From: Clostridia bacterium
GTDB taxonomy: Bacteria > Bacillota > Clostridia > Christensenellales > Aristaeellaceae
NCBI GenBank assembly: GCA_017512985.1
Contig: JAFWEJ010000002.1
Span: forward strand, 124,001-188,000
Length of the DNA stretch: 64,000 nt
Direction: 5' to 3'
Of this stretch, positions 49,564 to 58,345 are shown piece by piece. The notes beneath the pieces are model-generated. The model saw nothing but the letters and a program-made list of their open reading frames with translations, was not told where the DNA came from and searched no databases. The first letter of the stretch is position 1. Every line of letters starts with the position of its first letter. The position numbers were made by a program, and so were the translations under genes.

Positions 49564-50463
49564 ATGTTTGGATTCAGACCTGACGGCAGGCGGTTGAAGG
49601 ACGTGGATCCGCTGGTACAGATCACGCCCTACCTGATGCCCATGCGCTGCGACGCGCAGGTGTTCCTGCAGCACAAAATGGACTATGAAAAGGCCGCCCG
49701 CTACATCGCGGAAAAGAACCGGGAAGGCCAGAAGATCACCTTCATGCAGATCATCGCCGCGGCCTATATCCGCTCGGTGAGCCAGCTGCCGGAGCTGAAC
49801 CGCTATATCTATAACAAACAATATTACGCGCGGGACAACTGCTCCATCTCCTACGTGGTCCTGAAGGATCCGCAGGACAATGCGAGCAACGAAGTCACCG
49901 CGCGGATCGAGTTTGACCTGACAGATACAATCTTCGACGTGCGCGACCGGATGATCGCGGCGCAGGAGAGAATCCGGACCGCTGAGGACGATGCGTTTGT
50001 GACGAAACTGGCGTCGATCCTGCTGAAGATCCCGGGCCTGGCCACGGTCTTCACGAAGATTGGCATTCTGCTGGACCGCTACGGGCTCGTTCCGGCGTCC
50101 CTGATCAAGGAACTGCCGTTCTTCAGCGGGCTGTTCATTACGAACAACGCGAGCATCGGGCTGAACCATGTATGGCACCACATCTACAATTTCGGGAATG
50201 TGGGCATGTTTATCGGCATGGGGAACGTCCTGAAGGAAGCCACCGTCGAAAGCGACGGGAAGGTCCGGATGAAGCGGTGGCTGCCGCTGGGCATGACCGC
50301 GGATGAGCGGATGTGTTCCGGCGCGCACTACGCGGCATTCTTTGCTTCCATGGTGAAGTACATGGACCATCCGGAACTGCTGGAGACGCCTCCGGAAAGC
50401 GTGAAGTTTGATTTCGGCGGAAAATACGAATACCATGTGCCGAAAGTCAAAAAAACTGAATAA
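49564..50463 (+). CDS. 2-oxoacid dehydrogenase E2/CAT-fold protein lacking the catalytic motif
   Basis: A 299-residue protein with the chloramphenicol-acetyltransferase/E2 catalytic fold (VDPLVQITPYLMPMRCDAQVFL, ITFMQIIAAAYIRSVSQLPELNRYI, NASIGLNHVWHHIYNFGNVGMFIGMG). The usual C-terminal active-site motif DHR-x-x-DG is DERMCSG here: His is replaced by Glu and Asp by Ser. There is no lipoyl domain and no E1/E3 gene nearby. It is probably not an E2 component, and perhaps not an acyltransferase at all. It follows divIVA by 13 bases after GAGGAGGGCC, so it may share that transcript. Confidence 0.75.
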   Translation: MFGFRPDGRRLKDVDPLVQITPYLMPMRCDAQVFLQHKMDYEKAARYIAEKNREGQKITFMQIIAAAYIRSVSQLPELNRYIYNKQYYARDNCSISYVVLKDPQDNASNEVTARIEFDLTDTIFDVRDRMIAAQERIRTAEDDAFVTKLASILLKIPGLATVFTKIGILLDRYGLVPASLIKELPFFSGLFITNNASIGLNHVWHHIYNFGNVGMFIGMGNVLKEATVESDGKVRMKRWLPLGMTADERMCSGAHYAAFFASMVKYMDHPELLETPPESVKFDFGGKYEYHVPKVKKTE

Positions 50464-50473
50464 AACAAAAAGA

Positions 50474-50498
50474 GGGCCGGAGCGATCCGGCCCTTTTC
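50474..50498. terminator. Bidirectional terminator between convergent genes
   Basis: GGGCCGGA (50474-50481), loop GCGA, TCCGGCCC (50486-50493), then TTTTC; on the other strand it is followed by TCTTTTTG. It separates the E2-like gene from the convergent radical SAM gene. Confidence 0.85.
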
Positions 50499-50514
50499 AG
50501 TTCATGGTCTGCGG

Positions 50515-51402
50515 TCAGACGAAGCTCTCGTCTTTGTTGAACACCGGAATAAATTCCCTGTCCGCCGAGTCCGGCTCCTGGAGGAAGCCGGGGAGACCGA
50601 TGGCGAGCATATGATCGCGCACGCGGCTGTATTCGCGTTCTGTGATGCGTCGGTCGAGGCCGGGAATGGAAACGCCGTTGCAGGGAATGTACTGGCGCAT
50701 GAGGCTGACGGGCGTTCCGGCGGGAAGTTCGTCACGGATCCAGGTGAGGAGACGGAGGCTTTCCGAGGTGAAGCCGGGGAGGATCAGGTGCCGGACAAGG
50801 GTACCGCGGAGCATGATGCCGTCCTCGTCATAGACGGGTGTGCCTGTCTGGCGGCACATCTCCCTGATTGCTTCGGAGGCGAAGGCGAAGTAATCCGGAG
50901 CGCCGGCACAGAGCCTGCCTGCGCGCCGGGAGAAATGCTTGAGATCCGGGAGCCAGACGTCAATGGCACCCCCGAGCATCCGGAGGGTTTCAACGGTTTC
51001 GTAGCCGGAGGTGTTCCAGACGACGGGCAGCGGCGGGCGCCACAGGTCCAGGGCGTCCAGGATGAGCGGCACGAAGGGCGTGCCGGTGATGAAGGACAGG
51101 GTATGGACGCCGAGATCGCACAGGCGCTTCAGCGTATCAGACAGTTCGCGCGGGGTGAAGGGGCGGCCTTCGTTCCGGTGGGAGATATCGCCGTTCTGGC
51201 AGTAGGCGCAGCGGAGTGTGCAGCCGGAAAAAAAGACCGCGCCGGTGCCGCGGGAGCCGGAAACCGGCGGTTCTTCCCACAGGTGCGGGGCGGCGCGGGC
51301 AATAAGCATCTTATCGCCGAGGCCGCAGAATCCGGTCCGGGCGGAACGGTTCGCGCCGCACCGGCGCGGACAGAGCGTACAGGAAGAAAAATCGTAATTC
51401 AT
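50515..51402 (-). CDS. Radical SAM protein, PflX-like
   Basis: A 295-residue member of the pyruvate-formate-lyase-activase-like group. The N-terminus has an extra Cys cluster (CTLCPRRCGANRSARTGFCGLG) and the radical SAM motif C-x3-C-x2-C is FFSGCTLRCAYCQNG. The rest is a partial TIM barrel (LSFITGTPFVPLILDALD, DVWLPDLKHF, LVRHLILPGF). Targets of PflX proteins are not known. The ATG has no ribosome binding site and lies where its promoter would start transcription, so the mRNA is probably leaderless. Confidence 0.85.
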   Translation of the reverse strand: MNYDFSSCTLCPRRCGANRSARTGFCGLGDKMLIARAAPHLWEEPPVSGSRGTGAVFFSGCTLRCAYCQNGDISHRNEGRPFTPRELSDTLKRLCDLGVHTLSFITGTPFVPLILDALDLWRPPLPVVWNTSGYETVETLRMLGGAIDVWLPDLKHFSRRAGRLCAGAPDYFAFASEAIREMCRQTGTPVYDEDGIMLRGTLVRHLILPGFTSESLRLLTWIRDELPAGTPVSLMRQYIPCNGVSIPGLDRRITEREYSRVRDHMLAIGLPGFLQEPDSADREFIPVFNKDESFV

Positions 51403-51408
51403 GACGTT

Positions 51409-51437
51409 ATTATAGGGAGTACGGCAGGAAAAGGCAA
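51409..51437 (-). promoter_or_regulatory. Promoter of the PflX-like gene, predicted leaderless start
   Basis: On the minus strand TTGCCT (51437-51432) and TATAAT (51414-51409), spacer 17 bases. Only six bases separate the -10 from the ATG, so position +1 should be the A of the start codon. Confidence 0.65.
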
Positions 51438-51449
51438 CCGGCGCGGGAC

Positions 51450-51478
51450 TTGAGAAGAAAAACGCTTTCGGGTATAAT
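51450..51478 (+). promoter_or_regulatory. Promoter for the PQQ-like protein and glpK
   Basis: TTGAGA at 51450-51455 and TATAAT at 51473-51478 with a 17-base spacer. Confidence 0.8.
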
Positions 51479-51520
51479 ATATGATGTCGGAATCTTTGTA
51501 TGCAAAGGAGAAGACGAAGG

Positions 51521-54500
51521 TTGGACGATTGGAATAAAGACAGTCAGGATGAATATACGGGCATAACCGCCCAGCGCAGAATTCGGCGGAGAGCGGACGC
51601 GTCCGGAAAGGCTGAAGATCCTGGTCGGCCTGATGTGTTCGGTGCGCCGGCTGAACTGGCTGAACCGGAGATTCCCGCCGGAAAGCCGGAGGAACTTCCT
51701 GAATCCGGAGAACCGGAAACTGCGGAAGAATCCGAAAAGCAGAATGAGCCCGAAACGCCGGAAAAGCCGGCGGAGAAAGAACCGGCTGAACCCGTTGTGC
51801 AGGCTGCGGACAGCCGGGTACCGCCGGAGGCGCGACGCATGGCGGCCGCGCCGTACGGTGTGCCGCGGGAAGGCGCGAAGCGGCCGGGAACACGGCCGCA
51901 GGTCGCACCGGGGCGCCCCCCGGTGCCGGAGGAGCGCAGGCCCGCACCCGGAAGACGGTATGAGGCGCCTTCAGCCGAACAGATGCGCAGCGGTTCCGCC
52001 CAGCGGGAACGTTCCGCCCAGGTGAACGTCGGATATGCCCCCGGAAGGATGAGCGACGGCGCGACCCGATCGATGCCTGCCGCGGACCCGAAGCGGGAAG
52101 CCATGTACGGCCAGCGCGAAGCAAACCTCTACGGCCGGGATCCGAAACAGGAGACCCTGTACGGACGCGACGCCCGGGCCTATCTGGAAAAACGGAAACA
52201 GCCCTTCCGCATGGAAGAGGAAAAAAACCCGGTGCAGGAAAAACCGGGCCATAAAACACTGCGGGCCGTGGTGGCACTGCTGGTGGTGGCCGGCCTGGCC
52301 CTGACCGGATGGATGCTGTGGAAGGAATTCCTCAGCAAGGACAGGAAGGCGAACCCGGACGTCCCGCAGATCCTCAGCTTTGAGGCGCCGGAAACGGCAG
52401 GCAAGATCGCCCCGGTGGAACTGAGTTTCTCCGTGGAGACGGGCAAGGACGTGGGCGGGGTTCGGCTGCGCGGGGAAGGCGATATCGACCTGGGCACGGA
52501 AACCAGCCTGGCCGACAACGCGGACAAAAAGATCTGGACGATCAAGATGTCCGTTGCGACCGGTTTTGCCGGAAAGGTAATCCTGCAGGTGCGCCGGACC
52601 GGCGAGGAAAACTGGATCGATACCGACAGGACGGCTGAGATCAACGTGAGCTCGCCTGTCGGCGTGGATCCGCAGCAGGTACCTGTTGTCACTGCGGATC
52701 CTGAGGACGACGACTATTACGATCCGGACGCGGAACCGACGGATACGCCCGAACCGGGACAGGCAACGCCCGCGCCGACGGAGCCTCAGCCGACGGAAGC
52801 ACCGAAGGACGAGCAGGCCACGGACGCGCCGGCTGTGCTCCTGACGCCTGAACCGACGCCGACGCCGACGCCGGTACCTGAGGAAGTGACGCCGACGCCG
52901 CCCCTGACCGCGGAAGCGGCGCCGGAGGCGGACCCGGGCCTGATCACCCAGACGACGGTCTGGACCAGCAATACCAAGAAGGAAAAAGAATACAGCCGGC
53001 CGGCCAAGGAACTGATCCATATGCCGGCTGCCGATGAATACTATTCCGAGCCGAAGCTCGGCGTGCTGACTTTCCGCGGAGACAATTTCCGCCGGAACGC
53101 GGCTGCCGGCACGATGAGCGCGGCTCCGCTGAAGCTGTCCGTGCTCTGGCAGACAGAGGGCGGCAGCGCGCGCGGAGAGAAACAGACCTATTACGGATAC
53201 CAGTGGACCGGACAGCCCGTGATTACCCGGTGGAGCATGGAAGTGCGCACGAAGAGCAACATCACGGAGGCAAAGATTGAGAAATACGCGCTGAAGGAAG
53301 TCATCATCGCAGGCATGGACGGCGCGATCCGCTTCCTGGACCTGGAGGACGGCAAGATCACCCGCAACAGCATCAAGCTGGGCTACGCGATGAGGGGTAC
53401 GCCGAGCCTGCATCCCCGCGGACGGCCGTTCATGGCGGTCGGCCAGTACGCCCGGAAAATGAAAAACAAGCGGGGCCAGATCGGCCTGCGGCAGTATAAC
53501 CTCTATTCCCAGAAGGAAGTGAAGTTCATTGACGGCCTGGACGGCAAATACCACCGGCCGCTGAACGACGTCGGCAGTTTTGAGACGAGCGCCCTGATCG
53601 ACCGGGAGAGCGACACCCTGATCGCCATCGGGACGAACGGTATGCTGTACCTGGAATCGCTGGGGACGACGTTTGACTATAACCTGGGTGTGATGACGCT
53701 TTCCCCGTCCATTGTGACGATGAATTCCCTGGCAAAGGGGCAGTCCCGGGGAAAACAGAAGGCCAGCCCCCTGGTGGCGGTGGAATCCTCCCCCGCCGCG
53801 TACGACCGGTACGTCTGGTATGCGGATATGGGCGGCGTGCTGCGGTGCGTGGACACGAACAACCTGAAACCTGTGTGGGCAGTGGACACCGGAGACTCGG
53901 TCATGGCCGCGATTGCGATGGACCTGACGGAAAACCGGGAGCTGAACCTCTACACCGCCAACATGCTGAACAACCGGAAGAAAGGGAACAGCAATATCCA
54001 GATCCGCCGGTACGATGCGCTGAGCGGCAGCGAAGCCTGGTGCACGGAAGTCGGCGTATACAAAGGCAAGAAGGACAACACGAAGGACAATGTCGGCGCG
54101 AAGGCCTCTCCTGTGATCGGCCAGAACAAACTGAACGATTACGTATACTTTACGGTGACCGGCCTGAGCGAGGAAGGCGCCGGGCAGCTCGGGCTGAAGT
54201 CGGATACTCCCGCCGCGCTGATCGCCCTGGAAAAGAAGAACGGCCGGGTCGCGTGGACGTACGGGCTGGGCAGCCGGAGCGAGTCCTCCCCGATCGCCCT
54301 GTACGACAAGCAGGGAAACGGCTGGATCCTGCAGTGTGAGCAGAACGGAAAGATCCACCTGCTGGACGGCCTGACGGGCAGCGAGATCAGCAGCCTGCAG
54401 GTCGAAGGCGAGATTGAGGCGTCACCCGCGGCGTACAACAACGTGGTGGTCATCGGAACCACGGGCAAGGGAAAAGCTTTCATCTACGGCATCGAGGTCA

Positions 54501-54676
54501 AGCTGGACAAGCCGCAGGAAGAAGGAACGGGAACGCCCACCCCCGCGCCCGCGACAGAAGCACCCCCGGAGGAAGACGATGAGTCGGAGGGCGACGGCAG
54601 GGAAGACTACGCGGAATACGACGAATATGACGAATACGAAGACTACGACATAGACGGTGAAGAGGGGGACGCATGA
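51521..54676 (+). CDS. Large membrane-anchored PQQ/beta-propeller-like protein
   Basis: A 1051-residue protein. I prefer TTG 51521, ten bases after AAGGAG; an in-frame ATG at 51500 overlaps that site. Residues 1-245 are a disordered cytoplasmic tail rich in Pro, Glu and Arg. One membrane segment follows (VVALLVVAGLALTGWMLW). Outside are an Ig-like beta domain, a TP-rich spacer (about 400-480) and a PQQ-type propeller (GVLTFRGDNFRRNAAAG, VIIAGMDGAIRFLDLEDGKI, VWYADMGGVLRCVDTNNLKPVW, WILQCEQNGKIHLLDGLTGSEI, EASPAAYNNVVVIGTTGKGK). The C-terminus is a Tyr/Asp/Glu-rich tail. It overlaps glpK by ATGA. It may monitor or organise the envelope; the real ligand is unknown. Confidence 0.7.
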   Translation: MDDWNKDSQDEYTGITAQRRIRRRADASGKAEDPGRPDVFGAPAELAEPEIPAGKPEELPESGEPETAEESEKQNEPETPEKPAEKEPAEPVVQAADSRVPPEARRMAAAPYGVPREGAKRPGTRPQVAPGRPPVPEERRPAPGRRYEAPSAEQMRSGSAQRERSAQVNVGYAPGRMSDGATRSMPAADPKREAMYGQREANLYGRDPKQETLYGRDARAYLEKRKQPFRMEEEKNPVQEKPGHKTLRAVVALLVVAGLALTGWMLWKEFLSKDRKANPDVPQILSFEAPETAGKIAPVELSFSVETGKDVGGVRLRGEGDIDLGTETSLADNADKKIWTIKMSVATGFAGKVILQVRRTGEENWIDTDRTAEINVSSPVGVDPQQVPVVTADPEDDDYYDPDAEPTDTPEPGQATPAPTEPQPTEAPKDEQATDAPAVLLTPEPTPTPTPVPEEVTPTPPLTAEAAPEADPGLITQTTVWTSNTKKEKEYSRPAKELIHMPAADEYYSEPKLGVLTFRGDNFRRNAAAGTMSAAPLKLSVLWQTEGGSARGEKQTYYGYQWTGQPVITRWSMEVRTKSNITEAKIEKYALKEVIIAGMDGAIRFLDLEDGKITRNSIKLGYAMRGTPSLHPRGRPFMAVGQYARKMKNKRGQIGLRQYNLYSQKEVKFIDGLDGKYHRPLNDVGSFETSALIDRESDTLIAIGTNGMLYLESLGTTFDYNLGVMTLSPSIVTMNSLAKGQSRGKQKASPLVAVESSPAAYDRYVWYADMGGVLRCVDTNNLKPVWAVDTGDSVMAAIAMDLTENRELNLYTANMLNNRKKGNSNIQIRRYDALSGSEAWCTEVGVYKGKKDNTKDNVGAKASPVIGQNKLNDYVYFTVTGLSEEGAGQLGLKSDTPAALIALEKKNGRVAWTYGLGSRSESSPIALYDKQGNGWILQCEQNGKIHLLDGLTGSEISSLQVEGEIEASPAAYNNVVVIGTTGKGKAFIYGIEVKLDKPQEEGTGTPTPAPATEAPPEEDDESEGDGREDYAEYDEYDEYEDYDIDGEEGDA

Positions 54677-56163
54677 AGAAGATCCTGGCGGCGCTTGACC
54701 AGGGGACGACCAGTTCCCGCGCGGTGATCTTTACCGAAGACGGAGAGATGATCGCGGCGTACAACAAGGAATTTCCGCAGCATTATCCGAAGCCCGGCTG
54801 GGTGGAGCATGACCCGAAGGACATCCTGGACAGCCAGGTAACCGCCCTGCGCGAGGCGGTGCGCCTGAGCGGCGTGAACGCGGCGGATATCGCGGCAATC
54901 GGCATCACAAACCAGCGGGAAACGACCTTCCTCTGGGACCGGAAGACGGGCGAGTGCGCGGGCAACGCCATCGTGTGGCAATGCCGGCGCACCAGCCAGA
55001 TTGTGGACCGGCTGGTGGCGGACGGCTTTGCGGATATGATCCGGGAGAAGACCGGACTGGTTCCGGACGCGTATTTCTCCGGCACGAAGCTGAAATGGCT
55101 TCTGGATTACTATAACCTGACGGAGCGCGCGGAAAAGGGCGAGCTGTGCTTCGGCACGGTGGACAGCTACCTGTGCTGGAACCTGCTGGAGGGCCGGCCG
55201 CACGTGACAGACGCGACCAACGCCGGGCGGACAATGCTGTTTAACCTGCATACGCAGGACTGGGACGACGACCTGCTGAAGCTCCTCGGCATCCCGAAGG
55301 CGTGCCTGCCGAAGGTTGTTGATACGGCCGGACCGATCGGTATGCTGGATCCGGCGATCCTGGGCCGGGCCATCCCGGTGACCGCGATGGCGGGCGACCA
55401 GCACGCGAGCCTTTTCGGCCAGGCGTGCCTGAAAGCCGGGGATATCAAAAACACCTACGGCACCGGCTGCTTTATGCTGATGAACACCGGAGACAGGCCG
55501 GTGATGAGCCGGCACGGCCTGCTGACCACGATGGCGTGGCGGATCGGCGGGAAGCCGACCTATGCGCTGGAGGGCAGCGTGTTCATGGGCGGCGCGACAA
55601 TCCAGTGGCTGCGGGACGAGCTGAAGATTATCGGCAGCGCGGCGGAGAGCGAGGGCATTGCCCAATCCGTGCAGAGCACAGGCGGTGTTTACCTGGTACC
55701 GGCGTTTACCGGCCTGGGGGCGCCGTGGTGGGATATGTACAGCCGGGGCACGCTTGTCGGCATGACCCGGGGCACCGGGCGGCCGCACATCGTGCGCGCG
55801 GCGCTGGAGGCGATTGCCTACCAGAGCGCGGACCTGATGGACGCGATGATCGCGGACTGCGGTAGCCGGCCGGAAAGCCTGCAGGTGGACGGCGGCGCCA
55901 GCGCGAACAGTTTCCTGATGCAGTTCCAGGCGGATATCACCGGGATCCCGGTCGTAAGGCCAAGGGTGCTGGAAACGACCGCGCTGGGGGCTGCCCTGCT
56001 GGCCGGGCTGGGAGCCGGGATCTACGGCAGCCCGGAGGAGGCCACCAAGGGCTGGCAGAAGGACCTGGAGTTCACGCCCCGTATGGACGAGGCCACCCGC
56101 CTGCTGAACCTCAAGGGCTGGCATAAGGCGGTTGAGCGGAGTAAGGATTGGGCGAGAGATTAA
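54673..56163 (+). CDS. glpK: Glycerol kinase
   Basis: Phosphorylates glycerol to sn-glycerol 3-phosphate. The 496 residues are standard: ALDQGTTSSRAVIF at the N-terminus, ITNQRETTFLWDRKTGE, VDSYLCWNLLEG, TDATNAGRTMLFNLHT, GDQHASLFGQ and the signature YALEGSVFMGGATIQWLRDEL. It is translationally coupled to the propeller-like gene by ATGA. No glycerol facilitator or glpD is nearby; pgsA, which uses glycerol 3-phosphate, follows at 56253. Confidence 0.97.
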   Translation: MKKILAALDQGTTSSRAVIFTEDGEMIAAYNKEFPQHYPKPGWVEHDPKDILDSQVTALREAVRLSGVNAADIAAIGITNQRETTFLWDRKTGECAGNAIVWQCRRTSQIVDRLVADGFADMIREKTGLVPDAYFSGTKLKWLLDYYNLTERAEKGELCFGTVDSYLCWNLLEGRPHVTDATNAGRTMLFNLHTQDWDDDLLKLLGIPKACLPKVVDTAGPIGMLDPAILGRAIPVTAMAGDQHASLFGQACLKAGDIKNTYGTGCFMLMNTGDRPVMSRHGLLTTMAWRIGGKPTYALEGSVFMGGATIQWLRDELKIIGSAAESEGIAQSVQSTGGVYLVPAFTGLGAPWWDMYSRGTLVGMTRGTGRPHIVRAALEAIAYQSADLMDAMIADCGSRPESLQVDGGASANSFLMQFQADITGIPVVRPRVLETTALGAALLAGLGAGIYGSPEEATKGWQKDLEFTPRMDEATRLLNLKGWHKAVERSKDWARD

Positions 56164-56211
56164 TTAAGAATTAAGAATGCACAATGCATAATGCATAATG
56201 CACAATGATAA
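56163..56211 (+). repeat. Heptamer tandem repeat, seven units
   Basis: ATTAAGA twice, ATGCACA, ATGCATA twice, ATGCACA, ATGATAA. It begins at the last base of the glpK stop codon and is the longest array in the window. Confidence 0.85.
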
Positions 56212-56252
56212 CTGAAGAATTGATTTAAGCTTTCAGAGAGAAGGATATTGGT

Positions 56253-56846
56253 TTGAAAGAGAAGATCCGGAAACTGTTTTCCAATGTGTGGACCATTCCG
56301 AATGTGCTGACGATCATCCGGATGCTGCTGATTCCGGTGTTCGTGGTGCTGTTTTTTCATGAGGAGGAGATCCGGGTCGCGTCGCTTTGCGTGTTCTGCG
56401 CAGCGAGCCTGACGGATATGCTGGACGGGTACCTGGCGCGGAAGCTGAACCAGATTACGGACTTCGGTAAGCTGTTTGATCCGCTGGCAGACAAACTGAT
56501 GGTCCTCACGGCGATGGTGCTGCAGACATTCTGGGGACCGCTGCCGCTGGTGGCGGTGATCATCGTCGCGGCCAAGGAACTGGTGATGGTCCTGGGCGGC
56601 GTGTTTATGCTGAGCAGGGACGTGGTGGTTTACAGCAACTATTTCGGCAAGGCAGCGCAGGTGGGATTCATCGCCTCGCTGGTGCTGTCCTTCTTCCACA
56701 AGGCGTTTGCGGAAGGGAACATCATGGTGTTCGGCCTGACGCCGGACATCCTGCTGCTGTGGATCACGGTGGCGCTGGCGATCATCGCGATGGCCGTTTA
56801 TGCCGTGGAAGCGATTAAGATGATCAATAACAAGGGGAAGGAATAA
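56253..56846 (+). CDS. pgsA: CDP-diacylglycerol-glycerol-3-phosphate phosphatidyltransferase
   Basis: Makes phosphatidylglycerol phosphate in the membrane. The 197 residues have several membrane segments and the CDP-alcohol transferase motif D-x2-DG-x2-AR-x8-G-x3-D-x3-D (TDMLDGYLARKLNQITDFGKLFDPLADK). Start is TTG 56253 with GAGAGAAGGA eight bases upstream. It follows glpK, whose product is one of its substrates. Confidence 0.92.
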   Translation: MKEKIRKLFSNVWTIPNVLTIIRMLLIPVFVVLFFHEEEIRVASLCVFCAASLTDMLDGYLARKLNQITDFGKLFDPLADKLMVLTAMVLQTFWGPLPLVAVIIVAAKELVMVLGGVFMLSRDVVVYSNYFGKAAQVGFIASLVLSFFHKAFAEGNIMVFGLTPDILLLWITVALAIIAMAVYAVEAIKMINNKGKE

Positions 56847-56853
56847 TCAATCA

Positions 56854-56874
56854 ACTCATAATTCATAATTATTT
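56854..56874 (+). repeat. Heptamer tandem repeat, three units
   Basis: ACTCATA, ATTCATA and ATTATTT between pgsA and the rph-rdgB fusion. Confidence 0.65.
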
Positions 56875-56888
56875 CTGGAGGAAGACCT

Positions 56889-58205
56889 GTGAGAGCAGAC
56901 GGAAGAAAACCGGACGAGAAACGTCCGGTGAGCATTGAAACGGATTTTGTGCGCACGGCGTACGGCAGCTGCCTGATCGCCACGGGGAACACCCGGGTGA
57001 TCTGCACAGCGAGCGTGGAAGAGGTTGTTCCGCCCTTCCTGAAGGGCAAGGGACAGGGCTGGGTGACGGCGGAGTACGCGATGCTGCCCGCCAGCTGCCA
57101 GGAACGGAAAAAACGCGACGGCATCAAGAAGGACGGCCGGAGCGTGGAGATCCAGCGGCTGATCGGCCGGGCGCTGCGGCAGGCGGTGGACCTGAAGGCC
57201 CTGGGCGAGCGGACGATTACCCTGGACTGCGACGTGCTGGAGGCGGACGGAGGCACCCGCACGGCTTCCATCACCGGAGCGATGGTGGCGCTGACCTGCG
57301 CGGCGGAACGACTGGTGCGGGAGAAGAAGCTGCCCGTCAGCCCGATTGTGCACCAGGTGGCGGCGATCAGCGCGGGCGTGATTGACGACGAGCCTTGCCT
57401 GGATCTGTGCTACCGGGAGGACAGCCACGCCCAGGTGGACATGAACTTCGTGATGAATGAAAAGGGCGAGTTTATTGAACTGCAGGGTACCGGCGAAGGC
57501 AGGGCGTTCACGAAGCAGGAGCTCGACACGATCATGGAATACGGCGCGAAGGGCATCCGCGAGCTGATGGACGCCCAGCGGGAAGCGCTCGGCGAACGGG
57601 TGGCGCACATCGCGCCCAAGCCCCTGCTGCTGGTTGCGACGGGCAACGAGCATAAGCTGCGCGAGCTGCAGGAGATGTTCAAAGACTTCTATACGCTGGC
57701 CCCGATGACCGCGGCAGGCTTCTTCGGACCGATCGAGGAGGACGCGGACACCTTTGCCGGGAACGCGGCGATCAAAGCGGAAGCAGTAAGCGAAGCCACG
57801 GGATATCCCGCGATCGGGGATGACAGCGGGCTGGAGGTGGACGCGCTGGACGGAGAGCCCGGGGTGATGTCCGCCCGGTATGCCGGGGAGCACGGGAACG
57901 ACGAGGCGAACAACGACCTGCTGCTGAGCCGGATGGAAGGGAAAGAGAACCGGGCCTGCGCGTTCAAGTGCGCGCTGGCGCTGAAGATCCCCGGAAAAGA
58001 AACCCTGATCGCGGAGGGAAGCTGCCCGGGAACCCTGCTGACGGAACGGCGGGGGACCGGCGGGTTCGGGTATGATCCGCTGTTCCTGTATGAGCCGATG
58101 AACAAGACCTACGCGGAGATGAACCAGGAGGAGAAGAACCAGGTGAGCCACCGGTTCCGCGCGGCCCAGGCTATGCGGAAAATCATGGAAGAAATTCAGA
58201 ATTAA
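56889..58205 (+). CDS. rph-rdgB: Ribonuclease PH fused to XTP/dITP pyrophosphatase
   Basis: One 438-residue protein. Residues 1-240 are RNase PH, which trims tRNA 3' ends by phosphorolysis (MRADGRKPDEKRPVSIETDFV, GWVTAEYAMLPASCQERKKRDG, RSVEIQRLIGRALRQAVD, TLDCDVLEADGGTRTASITGA). Residues about 247-438 are the Ham1/RdgB house-cleaning pyrophosphatase (LLLVATGNEHKLRELQEMF, AIGDDSGLEVDAL, GVMSARYAG, GFGYDPLFLY). Such fusions are known in some Clostridia. GTG 56889 has GGAGGAAG upstream. The end (EEIQN) is written by two heptamer-like units. Confidence 0.95.
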   Translation: MRADGRKPDEKRPVSIETDFVRTAYGSCLIATGNTRVICTASVEEVVPPFLKGKGQGWVTAEYAMLPASCQERKKRDGIKKDGRSVEIQRLIGRALRQAVDLKALGERTITLDCDVLEADGGTRTASITGAMVALTCAAERLVREKKLPVSPIVHQVAAISAGVIDDEPCLDLCYREDSHAQVDMNFVMNEKGEFIELQGTGEGRAFTKQELDTIMEYGAKGIRELMDAQREALGERVAHIAPKPLLLVATGNEHKLRELQEMFKDFYTLAPMTAAGFFGPIEEDADTFAGNAAIKAEAVSEATGYPAIGDDSGLEVDALDGEPGVMSARYAGEHGNDEANNDLLLSRMEGKENRACAFKCALALKIPGKETLIAEGSCPGTLLTERRGTGGFGYDPLFLYEPMNKTYAEMNQEEKNQVSHRFRAAQAMRKIMEEIQN

Positions 58206-58217
58206 ACGTACTTTACC

Positions 58218-58243
58218 AGCGGCCCGTCCGGGCCGCTTTTTTG
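58218..58243 (+). terminator. Rho-independent terminator after rph-rdgB
   Basis: AGCGGCCC (58218-58225), loop GTCC, GGGCCGCT (58230-58237), then a run of T. Confidence 0.9.
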
Positions 58244-58278
58244 TGTGTGAAAAAAACATTCCAAAACGGCTCAAAACC

Positions 58279-58308
58279 TTGACGATTCAAAGGAAATTAG
58301 TGTAAAAT
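58279..58308 (+). promoter_or_regulatory. Promoter for the HerA-like/MscL operon
   Basis: TTGACG at 58279-58284 and TAAAAT at 58303-58308, spacer 18 bases, with TG directly before the -10. Confidence 0.65.
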
Positions 58309-58345
58309 AATCGGAAAGATGAAGAATTGAAACGGAGGGATACAG

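Noticed and set aside
47058-49625. An 855-codon minus-strand frame opposite yggS, sepF and divIVA
   Set aside because: It is the mirror of three well supported genes, and the product has no family resemblance.
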